Below, one piece after another: positions 19,890-31,582 of a DNA stretch of 64,000 nucleotides. The stretch's first letter is position 1; each line of letters opens with the position of its first letter. A program made the position numbers and the translations under genes. The notes below the pieces were generated by a model. It was not told where the DNA came from. It saw only the letters and a program-made list of their open reading frames with translations, and ran no database searches. The DNA is taken from NCBI GenBank assembly GCA_963978545.1, contig OZ021729.1, positions 8,728,001-8,792,000 of the forward strand, in the 5' to 3' direction. This stretch comes from Linyphia triangularis. Taxonomy: Eukaryota > Arthropoda > Arachnida > Araneae > Linyphiidae.

Positions 19890-20386
19890 GCAATTATAAT
19901 GGTAAATTTAATCTTGTCAGGCAATTATAATGGTAAATTTAATCTTATCAAGCAATTATAATGATACATTTAATCTTATCAAGCAATTATCATCGATATT
20001 GATAAACAACTGGATAGACTGCTCCATTGTCAATGCAAAGAGAAAAAAGCGCCGGGGATAGCGAAGCTGGTGGAAAGATTAACCAATCACAGTTCACTTT
20101 TATAGTTGGATGGAAATGCGAAAAACATTTTAAAATGCTAGAGAATATATTTTTTGGCACATTATTACTAATTAAGGTCTACTATTGACATTTCTGATGT
20201 GTACAACACAAAATTTTATTTTCAATCCTCGGCAATCCGTATTTTTTATCCCACCAACGGCATCTGACAACGGCTTCATTTTCCCAGCGTTAAGCAGTCT
20301 ATCTAGTTTTTTATTTATATCGATGGCAATTATAACGGTAAATTTAATCTTGTCAAGCAATTATAATGTTAAATTTAATCTTGTCA
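19890..20386. repeat. 31-bp minisatellite split by MITE FB-C
   Basis: The unit AAGCAATTATAATGGTAAAT + TTAATCTTGTC occurs about three times before 19990 and twice after 20326. The 335-bp MITE FB-C copy 2 (19991-20325) sits between GCAATTAT and GGCAATTATA, so it inserted into an existing array. Confidence 0.85.
19991..20325. mobile_element. MITE FB-C, copy 2 (335 bp)
   Basis: The same length and ends as 11843-12177: CATCGATATTGATAAACAAC at the left and ATTTATATCGATG at the right. Internal landmarks GCGCCGGGGATAGCGAAG, CTACTATTGACATTTCTG and CAATCCTCGGCAATCCGTAT are shared with copy 1. No functional ORF. Confidence 0.88.
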
Positions 20387-22980
20387 TGGTCCAGTTATTC
20401 TATTACCTCATATTTATTTATGTGTGTTACAAATGCTTATGTTTAATAGTAAGGATCTATGATATTACAAATGGTTAGATAGTATTACTATGTAAAATAT
20501 TGAGGCTCCTCCTTACTATCACATATAAACAGATTTAAATGTGATATCACCAATATTTTTAAGATGTAAATGTTTATGGATGTTGGTAAGGGTAATATTG
20601 GGTATTCTTCTTACTTTTCAATTAAACATACAGAATTGTATTTCATCGTTACTATTTTCTTGATTTTGATGTTAGTGTTACTACAATACTTTTTTATTTT
20701 TATTCTATAAAAGGTCATTGGTGAGTTGCATGTCTGATCAATCAAATTGCAGTTTTTAAAATATGCCAGTTAAAAGAGTCATTTGAACTGAATACATATT
20801 GAAAATGTATGACATCCTTGTCTAACTAACAGCATTTGATTTTCTCACTAACCGTACAGCTAACCAGTTTTAACTATTCAGAAATGCAACTGACTGACTC
20901 GCCTTCATAAACCCTTAATATATGCTTACCTAAGAAGGTGAATAGGACCAAAATCATGTGTTTGTCTGTATGTTAATTATTTAATACATTCACATGCAGC
21001 ACTTAATATTGAAATTCGTAACACTTTCCAAGAAAAAGGATATTAGATGTTACACAAGGTTTGAAACTCAAAATTGTTGTGTAGTTGTTGTTTTTTCTCC
21101 CCTTTCTTTCCATTTTTCTACTTAACTACTCTACTGCTATCTTCTTTCAAATGACTTCCTTTTCTTACCATTCAAATTTACCATTTTTCAAATACTATAT
21201 CTCTTGAAGCATTTTTTCTATTGTTATAACAGTTCCATCTATTATCTATCAAAGTTGTATATGTTCTTTTATACTTTTTGATTACTTAAAAAATGCTTTT
21301 CTTCTATTAATGTTCCACGTAATAATTTTTATATGTATTAATCTAATCATGTTTTTCTTTTACTATCAATATATTATAAATTGTATAGTTTATTTTATTA
21401 TGTTAAAACGCTGAAACTTGTGGATTTTGCTTTCTCTTTCCTTGGATCACGAACACATACTAAAACATTTGCTCTCCCTTGATTGAATTAATGCTTTTTT
21501 TCTACTAATTACTAGCAATACATTAACTTCTAAGTATTATTATTTATAAATATTATACATTAAACTGACTTTATTGAGTTTCTTTTGAAATTTTAAGCTT
21601 ATTCTTCTGTTATTTCTCATACAATACTTGTTCTATGTTAGTGACTTACATCAAATTATTTGGTTATTCCGTATAAATTTGCTATATTTTTTCTCGCTCA
21701 AATATAGATTTTTTTACCTTGTTGGTTCTTTTATCCATCCATCCCACTAATATTTCAGTAAAGTGCGACGCATTCGTTCAGCCACACATTCTTAACTGAA
21801 AAATCTCTGTGAAAAATACTTCAAACTTATCCAACTTATGTTTGATGTCCGTTTTGTAAACTTTCTGAAATTAGTTTATTTCTATAAATGGAATTTTATT
21901 TCAAATATTTAAAATAAAATTGGAATAGGAGAAAATCTTAGAAGATACTAAAAAATTTCTAAATATTTAGGGAGATTTGCAATACAATATGAAATGTAAT
22001 TTTTAAATACTAAAATTTAAATATATACTTTAGTCAAATTTATCATTACTTATTTTGCACTCAAATTTATATTGACACTATTTTAAAAATGCTCCTCAGC
22101 TGAATAACATTTTGAGTGTTGACGAAAACTAAGTAAATAATAACAAATTCATTAAAATTATAAAACTTCACAAATATGTATTGAGAAACAAACATCTATG
22201 TTCTTAGAGTTCAAAGGAAAAAGTTATTAATTTAATAACGCAATTTGTTGTAATTACATACACCCAACAAGTTTTAAAACTTGATCAGTGAATAATTATA
22301 ACTCTTTCACCAATTCATTTTAATCCTTTCTCTAATCTATTTTAAAACGCAAATGAATTAAAGGCAATTATCATATTTTGAAAATCAAACTGATGTTTCA
22401 TAAATGTAATTAAAAACATCATTTTGTGTAGTAGCTAACTTTATTTCTTATATCAATGCTAATTTATGCATCTTAATTTTCTCTTTGTCCACCACTATTG
22501 CCACTTTATAATTCAGATGTATATACAATTTATAAAAACAGATTTGAATTTCTCATATCAAGATTGTTTACTAACTACAATTTATCCATGAAATCAATAG
22601 CCATTACTGAAGTAAAAGTTTGATATGCATGACAAATACTTACTTTAATAATATCACTCTTCTAGAACGATTCAATAGATTTTTTAGAAAGTAGAAATTC
22701 TAAACTTTATCAACTATAAAAATAGTAGAAAAAGTTACAAAGAATTTGCTATGCTTAGAGCTTTAGCTGCTTCCCTTTCTTAGTGTAACTTTTAGCTTAT
22801 ATTATCACATTAGAAAAATACAAATGCATCCCATTTGCACGATAGATGCGTTATTTTAATGCATAATAAGATGCACTTGTAGAATCTAAATTTTACTTTT
22901 TACCACTCATTGAAAAGTTCATGATGAAACAATTATTTCTTAATGAAAAACTTAAAATAATATTTTTCCCGAGAGCTTAA
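20387..22980 (+). other. PMCA intron, AT-rich, nothing recognised
   Basis: A long very AT-rich stretch without coding-like frames, strong repeats or GC islands. Two TGATAGTAAGGA-type motifs occur at its start (20446, 20511). Confidence 0.5.
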
Positions 22981-22984
22981 ATAA

Positions 22985-23225
22985 TTTTTAACTGAAACAC
23001 TTATAATACTAATTAAGTGCGATATTTATAGCAATAGTTAAGTGAGATATTTATAAAAATTGTTGACTGAGATACTTATAACAATTGTTAAATGAGATAT
23101 TTATAAAAATTGTTGACTGAGATACTTATTACAATTTGTTAAGTAAGATACTTATAGCAATTGTTTTGTAAGATACTTATAACAATTGTTGAGTGAGATT
23201 TTATTGAACTTGTTTAGTGAGAGTT
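22985..23225. repeat. 31-bp minisatellite
   Basis: About eight units reading GAGATACTTATAACAATTGT then TAAGT or TGACT, for example GACTGAGATACTTATAACAA. The units differ at several sites. Confidence 0.85.
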
Positions 23226-24264
23226 GCGTAAATTTATTTTTATTTCTAACAGTTACGGATAATAGCCTCCAAGCATTTAGAATTCTGAATTATTTTTAGA
23301 TAAATAACGTAAATATATATTTTTTACTTAAAAACTAATTGCTCTATAAGATATTGTTGATCATTTTCATTTTTAGAAATTTATATTCAAACAAAACATT
23401 ACAGGGAAAAATAAAAGTTACACTTTTTTCTCTTTCATATTTAAATATTTTTGTGGTAACCTATTGCATATCCAAAATTAATTTTGAATGTATGATGAAT
23501 TTAATCTTTAACGTATAACGTTAATCTTTACATTTGATAAGCTTTGATCCTACCTTTTTAACTTCTGTCAAAATGCTTTAAATTTACATTCACTGGAAGT
23601 TATTTTAAAATTATCAAAATAAATGCTCTGCTTAGCGAATAATGCTGTGTTTCTATTACACAACAAAATCCATGTCAATTTTCAATCTAAATTTGTTTTG
23701 CGAGTTTCATTGACAAAATTATTGAATTTTCAAATATATTTAATCAAAATAAGTTGAATATAAACCATTGAAATTACAATGAATTAAAATTGAAAACACT
23801 TGCATTGAAGAAGGCTTTTACCAAATGGTATAAAATATTGCTCATTCGATAAGGACTCTTCCCTATTAAAGTTTTGGTGAAAATTCATTGATAAAGCATC
23901 ATATTTGAAGCTTATATTTCTGTTGAATGGGTTCGTAACATCACATAAGTACTTTTATTGATAAACGGATTTCATATAACCGTAAGTATAGGCTCAATAA
24001 AACAAAATCGTACAACGAAAAAAAAATTTAAAAATTTGTTTGGCAACTTAGCGAAAATCAGTTTCTGAAACGTTCCTAAAAAAGTTAGGCTATGCCACTG
24101 ATATAGAAGTGTAACTTCAGGACAACTCATAAGCGGTCTCTGCTCTTTAAATAGATTATGTCAATCAAATAACTGCCTCACATTCTATCATTTAAAGCTA
24201 ATAGCTTGACCTTAGTTACTAACAGACACTAACTATTATTGGGGAAGGTTGTGAGGAGGAACTC
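23226..24264 (+). other. PMCA intron, nothing recognised
   Basis: AT-rich intron sequence without visible repeats or coding-like frames. Confidence 0.45.
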
Positions 24265-24511
24265 CTATACTAAACTTCAACTTAACTTGACATCACTAGA
24301 CGGTAGATCGTCACAGTGCTCATAGGCATTTAATCCATTTTGGCGGAGTGAAAGCATAATGTTCGCCAAACCACAACCTTGTAGAGAACAAAAGGCTGTA
24401 AGGTTTGGCGAGAATTATGTCTTCACTCCACTAAAATGGATTAACTGCCTTATGAGCACGGTGAAGATCTATCGTCTAGTGATGTCAAGTTAAGTTGGAG
24501 TTTAGTATAGT
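24265..24511. mobile_element. Foldback MITE FB-B, copy 2 (intact)
   Basis: A 247-bp near-palindrome: CTATACTAAACTTCAACTTA at the left is mirrored by TAAGTTGGAGTTTAGTATAG at the right, and AATCCATTTTGGCGGAGTGA by TCACTCCACTAAAATGGATT. It gives the uninterrupted form of the element at 11471-12411. Confidence 0.9.
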
Positions 24512-24519
24512 AAGGATCA

Positions 24520-24912
24520 TTCCCTATTCTCGTTATATTGTGATCTTCTAGTCCAGCTCATTTTGAAACTACATAGCATAAAACCTTGATGTTTGGTGAG
24601 TAGGTACAAAAACGATCATTTAATGAAATGATATAAATTAAAAACTCGAAAATAGAATCTAATATATTCTATTTTATGTTCGAAATACTTTTGTCAATGC
24701 CTATGCAGTTGGTGCCACCTGCTATAGTCTTTTTCTTTCTTAATTTTCATTTATAATCGATAGATATGAAATAAAGGCAATTTATTCGTCCTTTCATTAA
24801 GTGATCATTTTCATTCCGATCACTCACCAAATTTCGAGGTTTTATACAATGTAGTTTCTAACTTAACTGGGCTAGAAGATTGTAACTTACCGAGTATAGG
24901 AAATAACTCTTA
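24520..24912. mobile_element. Foldback MITE FB-G
   Basis: About 100-bp inverted ends: GTGATCTTCTAGTCCAG, GAAACTACATAGCATAAAAC and TTTGGTGAGT on the left face CTGGGCTAGAAGATTGTAAC, GTTTTATACAATGTAGTTTC and ACTCACCAAA on the right. It begins directly after FB-B copy 2. Confidence 0.8.
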
Positions 24913-25314
24913 CTGGTAGTTCCTCTTAATATTGACCTCAGAGGTAATCGGTAAGCCTTCTAAGCTTCAAATCAATAACACAGCATGCACTGTCCATAAA
25001 ATTACCTATTGAATAACCATGTTTTGTTGTATAGTAGAAATTCAGCATTAATCATCCTCTCATTCTACTGCAGCGCCACCTACTGCAAACGGAATATAAA
25101 ATGAATAACCTCGGACTCAATTTACTAAAACCCTCTTTGCTTGCACTTTACTCTAGGCCACTTCTTCTCATGTAATGTTCTAATCCAGTAGTGTATGACA
25201 TGTCTAGTCTGATGCATGAAATGAGTTTGCTTTCGCATGCTATTCTAACACAGCTACTAACCGGGTGCCGCCATTGTATTTCAGCTTTCATTGCAATCAA
25301 GTATGTCGTTGCAG

Positions 25315-25383
25315 GTGATCGGCGGAGAGCTACAAGACAGATTGATACCAGTACCCTATAGTAAAGCCGCTACTGACGAAGCG
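25315..25383 (+). CDS. PMCA: PMCA cassette exon inside the calmodulin-binding domain
   Basis: A 69-nt, phase-0 exon encoding VIGGELQDRLIPVPYSKAAT + DEA (23 residues). Acceptor GTTGCAG|GTG and donor GCG|GTAAGT are strong. As I recall, some insect PMCA isoforms carry a closely similar peptide at this place. Its inclusion separates QTQ (exon 18256-18546) from IRVV (exon 31373-31582), that is, it splits the calmodulin-binding domain between its two anchors. Because it is a multiple of three and flanked by phase-0 exons, it can be included or skipped without changing the PDZ-binding C-terminus. It is probably alternatively spliced; transcripts are needed to show it. If the intron after it were retained, the protein would end at 25506. 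Confidence 0.9.
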
Positions 25384-25633
25384 GTAAGTTGTGATATAGT
25401 ACTCGTGTGGCATGTTAAACATTTACAACATGTGTTGAAGCACGGGGATAGACATAGACCTGCATGTGTGAGAGAAACTCTTAGATTTGGTTTGTTTCGG
25501 TTCTAGTTTTCGATAATTACATTAAAAAAACATACAAATACAAAAATTGACATTCGCTATGGCTATAACTTCAGCGTATTGCACAGAAAAAAACTCTTAC
25601 TGTCGCTTGTTTAGGAAAAAGAACTACAATAAT

Positions 25634-25672
<39 letters not shown>

Positions 25673-26796
25673 TACATAGACGCTTTGAATAGATGCATAT
25701 TCTTAAGGGTGCCTTATTTTTAGTTTCAATAATGGTTGCAAAATTTTACAAACGAAGTTATTTTTTTTTAAAGCTAATACCGCAGCGCACTTGAAAAATA
25801 GTTTCATTTTCTCATAACTCTATTATAAAATTTCGGTTATTATATTTTTTAGATAAAAAAGTGATTGAGTGATTCATATAATTTGTTACAATAACTAATC
25901 ATTCTGCCACATACGTTAAATTTCAAGCAACACTGTTTATTTTACTTTAATTTCCTTTACTTTAATTTTTATATACTTTTACTTTACTTTTGCCTTACAT
26001 TTACTTTACTTTTGCTTTACTTTTACTTAAGTTTACTTTTTTTTACTTAACTTTCTTCTTACTTTACTTTTACTTTAGTTTTACTTTACTTTTATTTTTA
26101 ATTTACTTCTGTTTTAGTTTTATTTTGCTTTTGCTTTACTTTTAGTTTACTTTTGTTTTAGTTTTACTTCACCTTTGCTTTACTTTTACTTAAATATAAT
26201 TTTACCATTACTTTATTATTACTTTACTTAACCTTTACTTTACCTTATTTCGGTAATCATTTCTCCTTCTTCCAAATTCTGTTGCTTAAGTAGACGACTG
26301 AATTCTATTCCCACTAGTAATATTCCCCAATGTAAAAGATTGCCACCAACTATATAAGGAAATATATCAAAAAGATAAATCGCCAATCGACAGGCACGTT
26401 GCCAAACCCTCAGGAACACTTTTTTATTCGTTTCCAATCGGCGACATATCTGTCAATTGGTGACCAGTTAAATTTGAGACATTTCTTAATGTAATAAAGT
26501 TGGTATACGCTAATAAACAAATTAGCGTTTTATGTTTCTATTCAAGACACTCATACAAATAAGGTGCTTTTTCCTACTAAAAGAATCTGTTCTACCGATG
26601 TGTAATTGACTATTATTATGCAAAATGAACATATTGAACACAAGTACTGACTTAGCTACTAAATAGAATTCTAAGTATCGGCTGCGTATGTCCACTTAAC
26701 TATACCAAAACGTGATATTTAAAACAATAGCTGTCAGCTTTAAAATCTAACTGGATGACAAAGGACTTATGTGGACATCCGATTTATTGCTTTCTT
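25384..26796 (+). repeat. PMCA intron with T-rich simple repeats
   Basis: It contains a run of about 33 T at 25639-25671 and a long degenerate TTTACTTTTACTTTGC-type tract at about 25935-26250. A 65-codon minus frame at 26240-26437 is unrecognised and probably incidental. Confidence 0.7.
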
Positions 26797-27034
26797 AGGC
26801 CAGATTTACAAGCTACTCGTCGGGGTTTCAGTTTAGAATGCCATTTTGTGACGTCAGCTAAGCGAAGGCTACGCCGTCTATCGGTCATCACTTTAGATCG
26901 CACTTGATTGGTTGAAGGGAGTCACCGATTCCAGTAAACAGAAAATGCTTTGTTTACTGGAACCAGTAGCCAGGTGACGTCACAGACTGGCGATTCAAAC
27001 TGGATTTCGACTGGAAGGGTGTAAATCCGGCTTT
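26797..27034. mobile_element. MITE FB-F
   Basis: About 60-bp inverted ends: GCCAGATTTACAAG.., GGGTTTCAGTTTAGAATG and TTTTGTGACGTCAGC on the left face ..GGTGACGTCACAGACTGG, CAAACTGGATTTCGACTGG and GTGTAAATCCGGC on the right. It is GC-richer than its flanks. No ORF. Confidence 0.8.
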
Positions 27035-28212
27035 AACTCCCATCACAATGGTTTATCGATGTTACTGAAGCAAAGCGTAATTTTCCGTAGGATTAGATAT
27101 CGGCACTAATGATGTAACTTTCAAAAAGATATTTTAAAGAGCTTTTTAATTTGTTTTTTAGATAAAATGCATAAATATATCTTTAGTTTGGCTTGATTTT
27201 AGATTTGCACATATAGATAGCTGGTCTGATGCAAGATGTTATATTATTATTTAAAAAATAAAACAGAAGTGTACATCGTAATTAAGAAGCATTTCATTAG
27301 ATAATATTATTTCTGAAAGAAACACTATGATTTAAAGCTGTCTTAATGTTTTAAGAAATAATATATGTTTTAAGAAACAAACTGAATATAGCTTTTTAAT
27401 ATGTGAAAACTCTTCGTTTACAATATTTCCTTAGTCCAATTTATTACGATTATAACTTACGACTTTATTACGATTGGTCCAAATACTACATTTGAAAAAA
27501 AATTTCAATTCTATCAAGAATTCTATCAATTCTGTTTCAAAATCTATACAATTCCAAATCTATATTTCAAAATTTCTTCAAATATTTTAAAATCTATACA
27601 AAATTAATACGATAAAACAATATAGGGCTCAGTTTGTATGTTCATATTTTTTTCTGAAGAACTATTCAGCACTTCCTGTATTTCAAGCTCCATCATTACG
27701 AAATTTATTTCCATATTTTCAGGACGAAATAGTCTTTCATTCATGAGTTAATTACATCCAATTCAATCACTGTATAAAATAATTTTAGTTTGATTGCGGC
27801 GGTTTCAAAGCTAAACGAAAAAATGTGTTAAAAAATAAATATTTAGCACGAAAAAAGATACATACATTATAAATTGTAGACAGGTCCATTGAACTTAGTG
27901 TGTTTTGGGAGAATATGTCTCCAAACTAATGTTACAGAAACCTCTCATTAGCACAATATTGTTAGAATTTTAGTCAATCTTTTCACTACTCTTTGCATAT
28001 TTTTGTCGCCAAAGGAAATTAATAAACAAAAGAAGGTTTCAATTTTCCAATGTGTTTATAAGCATATATTTCAAACTCTATAAACAAACATTTTATGAAA
28101 GAATTGATTATTTGCGATCAAAAACTTCAAAATTTAGCGGTGTTTTTTCTATCATCTGAATGTATTTACCTGGATGATAAATGCGTGATTTTCATTCAAT
28201 TCTCATTAAGTT
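27035..28212 (+). other. PMCA intron, nothing recognised
   Basis: AT-rich with a local AAATCTATACAAATT-type tandem tract near 27500-27610. No coding-like frame. Confidence 0.45.
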
Positions 28213-28387
28213 GGTTGTATTCAGATTATCTGGCGCAGTCAGCAACACGAGGGCTATAATGCGCCGAAACTTTCGTCATTAGACAAGCCAACATACATTT
28301 ACAAACACCCATACCAAACACGGGACTCGAACCCGCAACCTCGAAGTCTAGAGGCTAGCACGCTAACCACTATACCGTTTGGTCGGC
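28213..28387 (-). mobile_element. SINE-1, tRNA-derived, copy 1
   Basis: Read on the minus strand it starts GGCCGACCAAACGGTATAGT, with A box TAGTGGTTAGCGTG and B box GGTTCGAGTCC, then a tRNA-unrelated body (GGCTTGTCTAATGACGAAAG, TATAGCCCTCGTGTTGCTGA, CAGATAATCTGAATACAACC). The T-arm GCGGG/CCCGT pairs. A second full copy lies at 48479-48660 and a tail fragment at 45545-45600. It is a SINE and not a tRNA gene: the body continues past the tRNA part and the anticodon arm is distorted. Confidence 0.9.
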
Positions 28388-28629
28388 CAATTCTCATCAA
28401 GATTTTTTGCAAAATAGTTGTAGGATGAAAAATAAAAATAATAATAATAAAGATAAAGAATTTTCCACCGCTGTACTATTCAATTGTATAAATCCAGCAC
28501 TTCGCAAATATATTAACATCGATCATACGAAAAACATTATAGTTTTTTGTTTATCATCATGTGTGCTTTAGTTGAATGTACTTTACAAGACAGCAGTTGA
28601 TAACAGACCGTACTCACTTCAGAAGCTTT

Positions 28630-29310
28630 TTCACTGTAATAAAAGAAATTAACTCGAAAAATCCACAATACCTTGTCCAATCAACAGTAAAGCACTTGGT
28701 AACAGGTCTGATACCCGGAATTAAGAAATTGAGTCCAATCAGTACTAAAGCCCTAGGTAATAGACTCGATGCCTTGATATAAGAAACTGATTCCAATCAA
28801 CAGTAAAACCCTTGATAATAGATTCGATATCCCGAATTAAGTAACTGAGTCCAATCAATAGTAAATCCCTTGGTAATAGATTCGATGTCCCGAATTAAGA
28901 AAATAAAGCCAATCAATAGTAAAGTTCTTGGCAACTGGTCCAATGTCATGAATTAAGAAACTGAGTCCAATCAGCAGTAAAACCCTTAGTAACAGGTTCG
29001 ATGTCCCAATATAGGAAACTAAGTCCGATCAACAATAGAGCCCTTGCAACAGGTCCGATGAGCCCTTGCAACAGGTCCGAATTGAGAACTGTGTCCATTC
29101 AACAGTAAAACCCTTAGTAACTGGTCCGATGAACCAATCAACAATAAAACCCTTATTAACAGGTCCAAATGAATTAAGAAACTGAGTCCAATTAACAGTA
29201 AAACCCTTAGCAACAAGTCCGATGTCCTGATATAAGACACTGAATCCAATCAATAGTAAAGCCTTTGGTAATAGGTTCGATGCCCCGAAATAAGTAACTA
29301 AGACAGAGAT
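28630..29310. repeat. 58-bp minisatellite, about eleven units
   Basis: Units read AAGAAACTGAGTCCAATCAA, CAGTAAAACCCTTGGTAACA, GGTCCGATGTCCC. The CAGTAAA landmark recurs at about 28685, 28743, 28801, 28859, 28916 and 28975. Around 29050-29160 units are shortened. Frames on both strands are artefacts. Confidence 0.9.
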
Positions 29311-31372
29311 ACAAACAGATAGACGGTTTTATTTATTAGATGAAATGATATATGTTTATTGCTTAGAAATATATGCTTAGAAAATATTTTTCATCATCTA
29401 AAATTTATTCACTGCTGTGTTCGAGGATAGGCCAAGGTGTGCCATAAGTTCAAAATAAATTTTTACTTTACTACCTATTGCGTATAATGTATACAAAACT
29501 TTTTTTAAATATTTATTAATTATTCAAACAACTAACAGGTGCTTTATATATTACAACAGGTGCTTTATAAGTGCTTTTATATATTAATGAGTTTTAATAA
29601 GGTAAAAAGAAAAAGTAAAATTCTTACATTTGGATAAATGTGTATCTTTTTCTTAAATAAGTGCAATATGTTTGAAATACAATAACCTCTTTAACAAATT
29701 ATTTACTTTAAATTATTTAATTTTTTTTTAATTTAATTTGATAACTAATATATCTCTCCACTTATTATGCAAACTTTCTTATCAGTTGTGAGCTATATTA
29801 TATTTTTCGTAATGCACTAATAAATATAGTAACAAACGGTAACAAGGTAAGTATCGCATATATTATTTCCGTATTGGAATTAATTTGGAAATGTTTTTAT
29901 AATATATGTTTGTAATCTAGGAATTACCAGTAAATAAAGTTATATTCTATTACCTTCATTAAATTCTACAAATGGGAATCGTCATAATTAAAGTTAGAAA
30001 TATACAATTTTAAATACAGTACGCAAAAAAAAGTCCGAACAATGTGATATCTTCGGTTCAAAAGTCATACAATATTGCGAAATGTACCAAAATTTTTTGT
30101 TTACAATTCTTTATATGCTTGGTAAAAAAATTCTTGTGGAGCTGTTTACTCAGTAAATTTAACTCTAACTTTGAAAATTTCAATACTAACTCCTTTTTTG
30201 TGACTTTTCATTCAATTTCGATTACAAAATTACAGTAAAAATAAAATTTCAATTCATTATGTTGAAAAACACACCACTCATGAACTAAGAACAATTATCA
30301 ATATCAAGAAGCGTAATTTTAAGGTCCAGTATTAAAGTTACAAGGAAACGAGTCGTCTCAAATGCTAAGCACGTATGTTGTGTCTTATCCAGGATGTTAA
30401 CTCAATCCTTATACTTACAAAGGAATAAATTTGACGAACATTTCCCAAAACTCCTGAGTTTCAAAATATACAGTACATTTCTATGTTCGTTTGTGACTAA
30501 CAGAATCTAATAAAGAACAAAATAAAACGTTTACCACCGACGTTTCCAACAGTTTGAAAAGACAAAATAAATACTTATAATTTTTACATTGAAAATTTAT
30601 TTTATTAATATATTTTTGACAGACAAGTCATGGTACAGAAGAGCTAAAACATTTTGCATAACTACAACATAATAGAAGAAGGGAACTAATAATCGTTACA
30701 ATCTACAGAATATATGATGTATTATCAAACAAAAAAGATGCAAATGCTAAAAAATCGTATTGTTTCAATGTACTCAATTGTCGATGTTAGGTCTAAGACA
30801 CAATCGCCTTGCCATTACGGCACTCGTAAAGAATCATTACCATCCTTCGATTGAAGATTACTAACATAGACACAGAAATCGTATACTACGCACGTCAATA
30901 TTCATAAATTTCATGAACCCTTGACGCCCATGCAGGTATTTTGAGCTGTCATTACGATCACAAAGATTAGGCAAGTAATTCATGTACGTAAATGTAACCT
31001 GATTCATTCTTACTCGTGCCACTTTACGTTCCAGAAACCATCAACGTTCAAAAGTGCCAATTAGGCTTTTAAGCCTATTGCAAAGACAAGGCAACTATGA
31101 TAAATATTTTGCAACTATGATAAATATACTAACATAATAAACTTAGGCAAAGGCTACTGAATTCTAACATTGCATATTTGAATTCATGTAAGCATAATAA
31201 ACCTTAAGATCCCTGGTTTGGACTGATAGTGAGAACAAGTGAATTCACAACTTACTTACGTGTCATAAACATTTCATACGTATGCTTATTTTGATCTTTT
31301 GGGAGTGGATTTTGCTTAGGGTATGCCCCTTGAATGTCATGTCTCAGGTGTGCTTTTGTTCTGTTCTTGTAG
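29311..31372 (+). other. PMCA intron remainder, nothing recognised
   Basis: AT-rich up to about 30600, then more balanced sequence up to the acceptor CTTGTAG at 31366-31372. No coding-like frame other than a 64-codon one at 30044-30238 without recognisable features. Confidence 0.5.
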
Positions 31373-31582
31373 ATTCGTGTGGTGAGTGCGTTCCGCAGCG
31401 GTATGGACTCCCGCAAGAACTCGACTGCTGACTCTAGCGGCGGTGCCCTGGGCCGCTCAGCCAGCAAGCGCCAGCCCCTCCTCCACCCCAATGCCACCCC
31501 CTCCACCAGCGCCGACGTCATCAAAGACGCCACGACCAGCAACGACAAGAAGAACTCCGCTCACAACGAAACTCCAGTTTGA
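31373..31582 (+). CDS. PMCA: PMCA last coding exon: calmodulin-binding end, PDZ ligand
   Basis: The exon encodes 69 residues and a TGA stop at 31580-31582. IRVVSAFRSGMDSRKNS completes the calmodulin-binding domain; joined to exon 18256-18546 it gives WIRGLTRLQTQIRVVSAF, with Trp and Phe 17 residues apart as in the human b-type pumps. The tail is Ser/Thr- and Asn-rich and ends HNETPV: E-T-P-V is a class I PDZ ligand (S/T-x-hydrophobic-COOH), as is ETSL or ETSV in vertebrate b isoforms. It is about as short as a vertebrate b tail or shorter. GC-rich codon use contrasts sharply with the flanks. The 98-codon minus frame over it is a shadow. Confidence 0.95.
   Translation: MRVVSAFRSGMDSRKNSTADSSGGALGRSASKRQPLLHPNATPSTSADVIKDATTSNDKKNSAHNETPV

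Noticed and set aside
20185..20478. 97-codon ORF also partly present at 12007-12201
   Set aside because: The shared part is the MITE FB-C sequence itself; the shared peptide is explained by DNA identity of two MITE copies, not by coding constraint.
22985..23225. A CRISPR-like array of 31-bp repeats
   Set aside because: There are no unique spacers: the units are contiguous and diverged, in a eukaryotic intron.
25315..25506. Alternative PMCA C-terminus by reading through the donor at 25384
   Set aside because: The donor GCG|GTAAGT is strong and the extra residues look unconserved and non-PMCA. Only transcripts could support this.
28310..28387. A functional tRNA gene on the minus strand
   Set aside because: The A and B boxes are good, but the anticodon arm is distorted and the sequence continues into a shared SINE body, with a second copy at 48479-48660.
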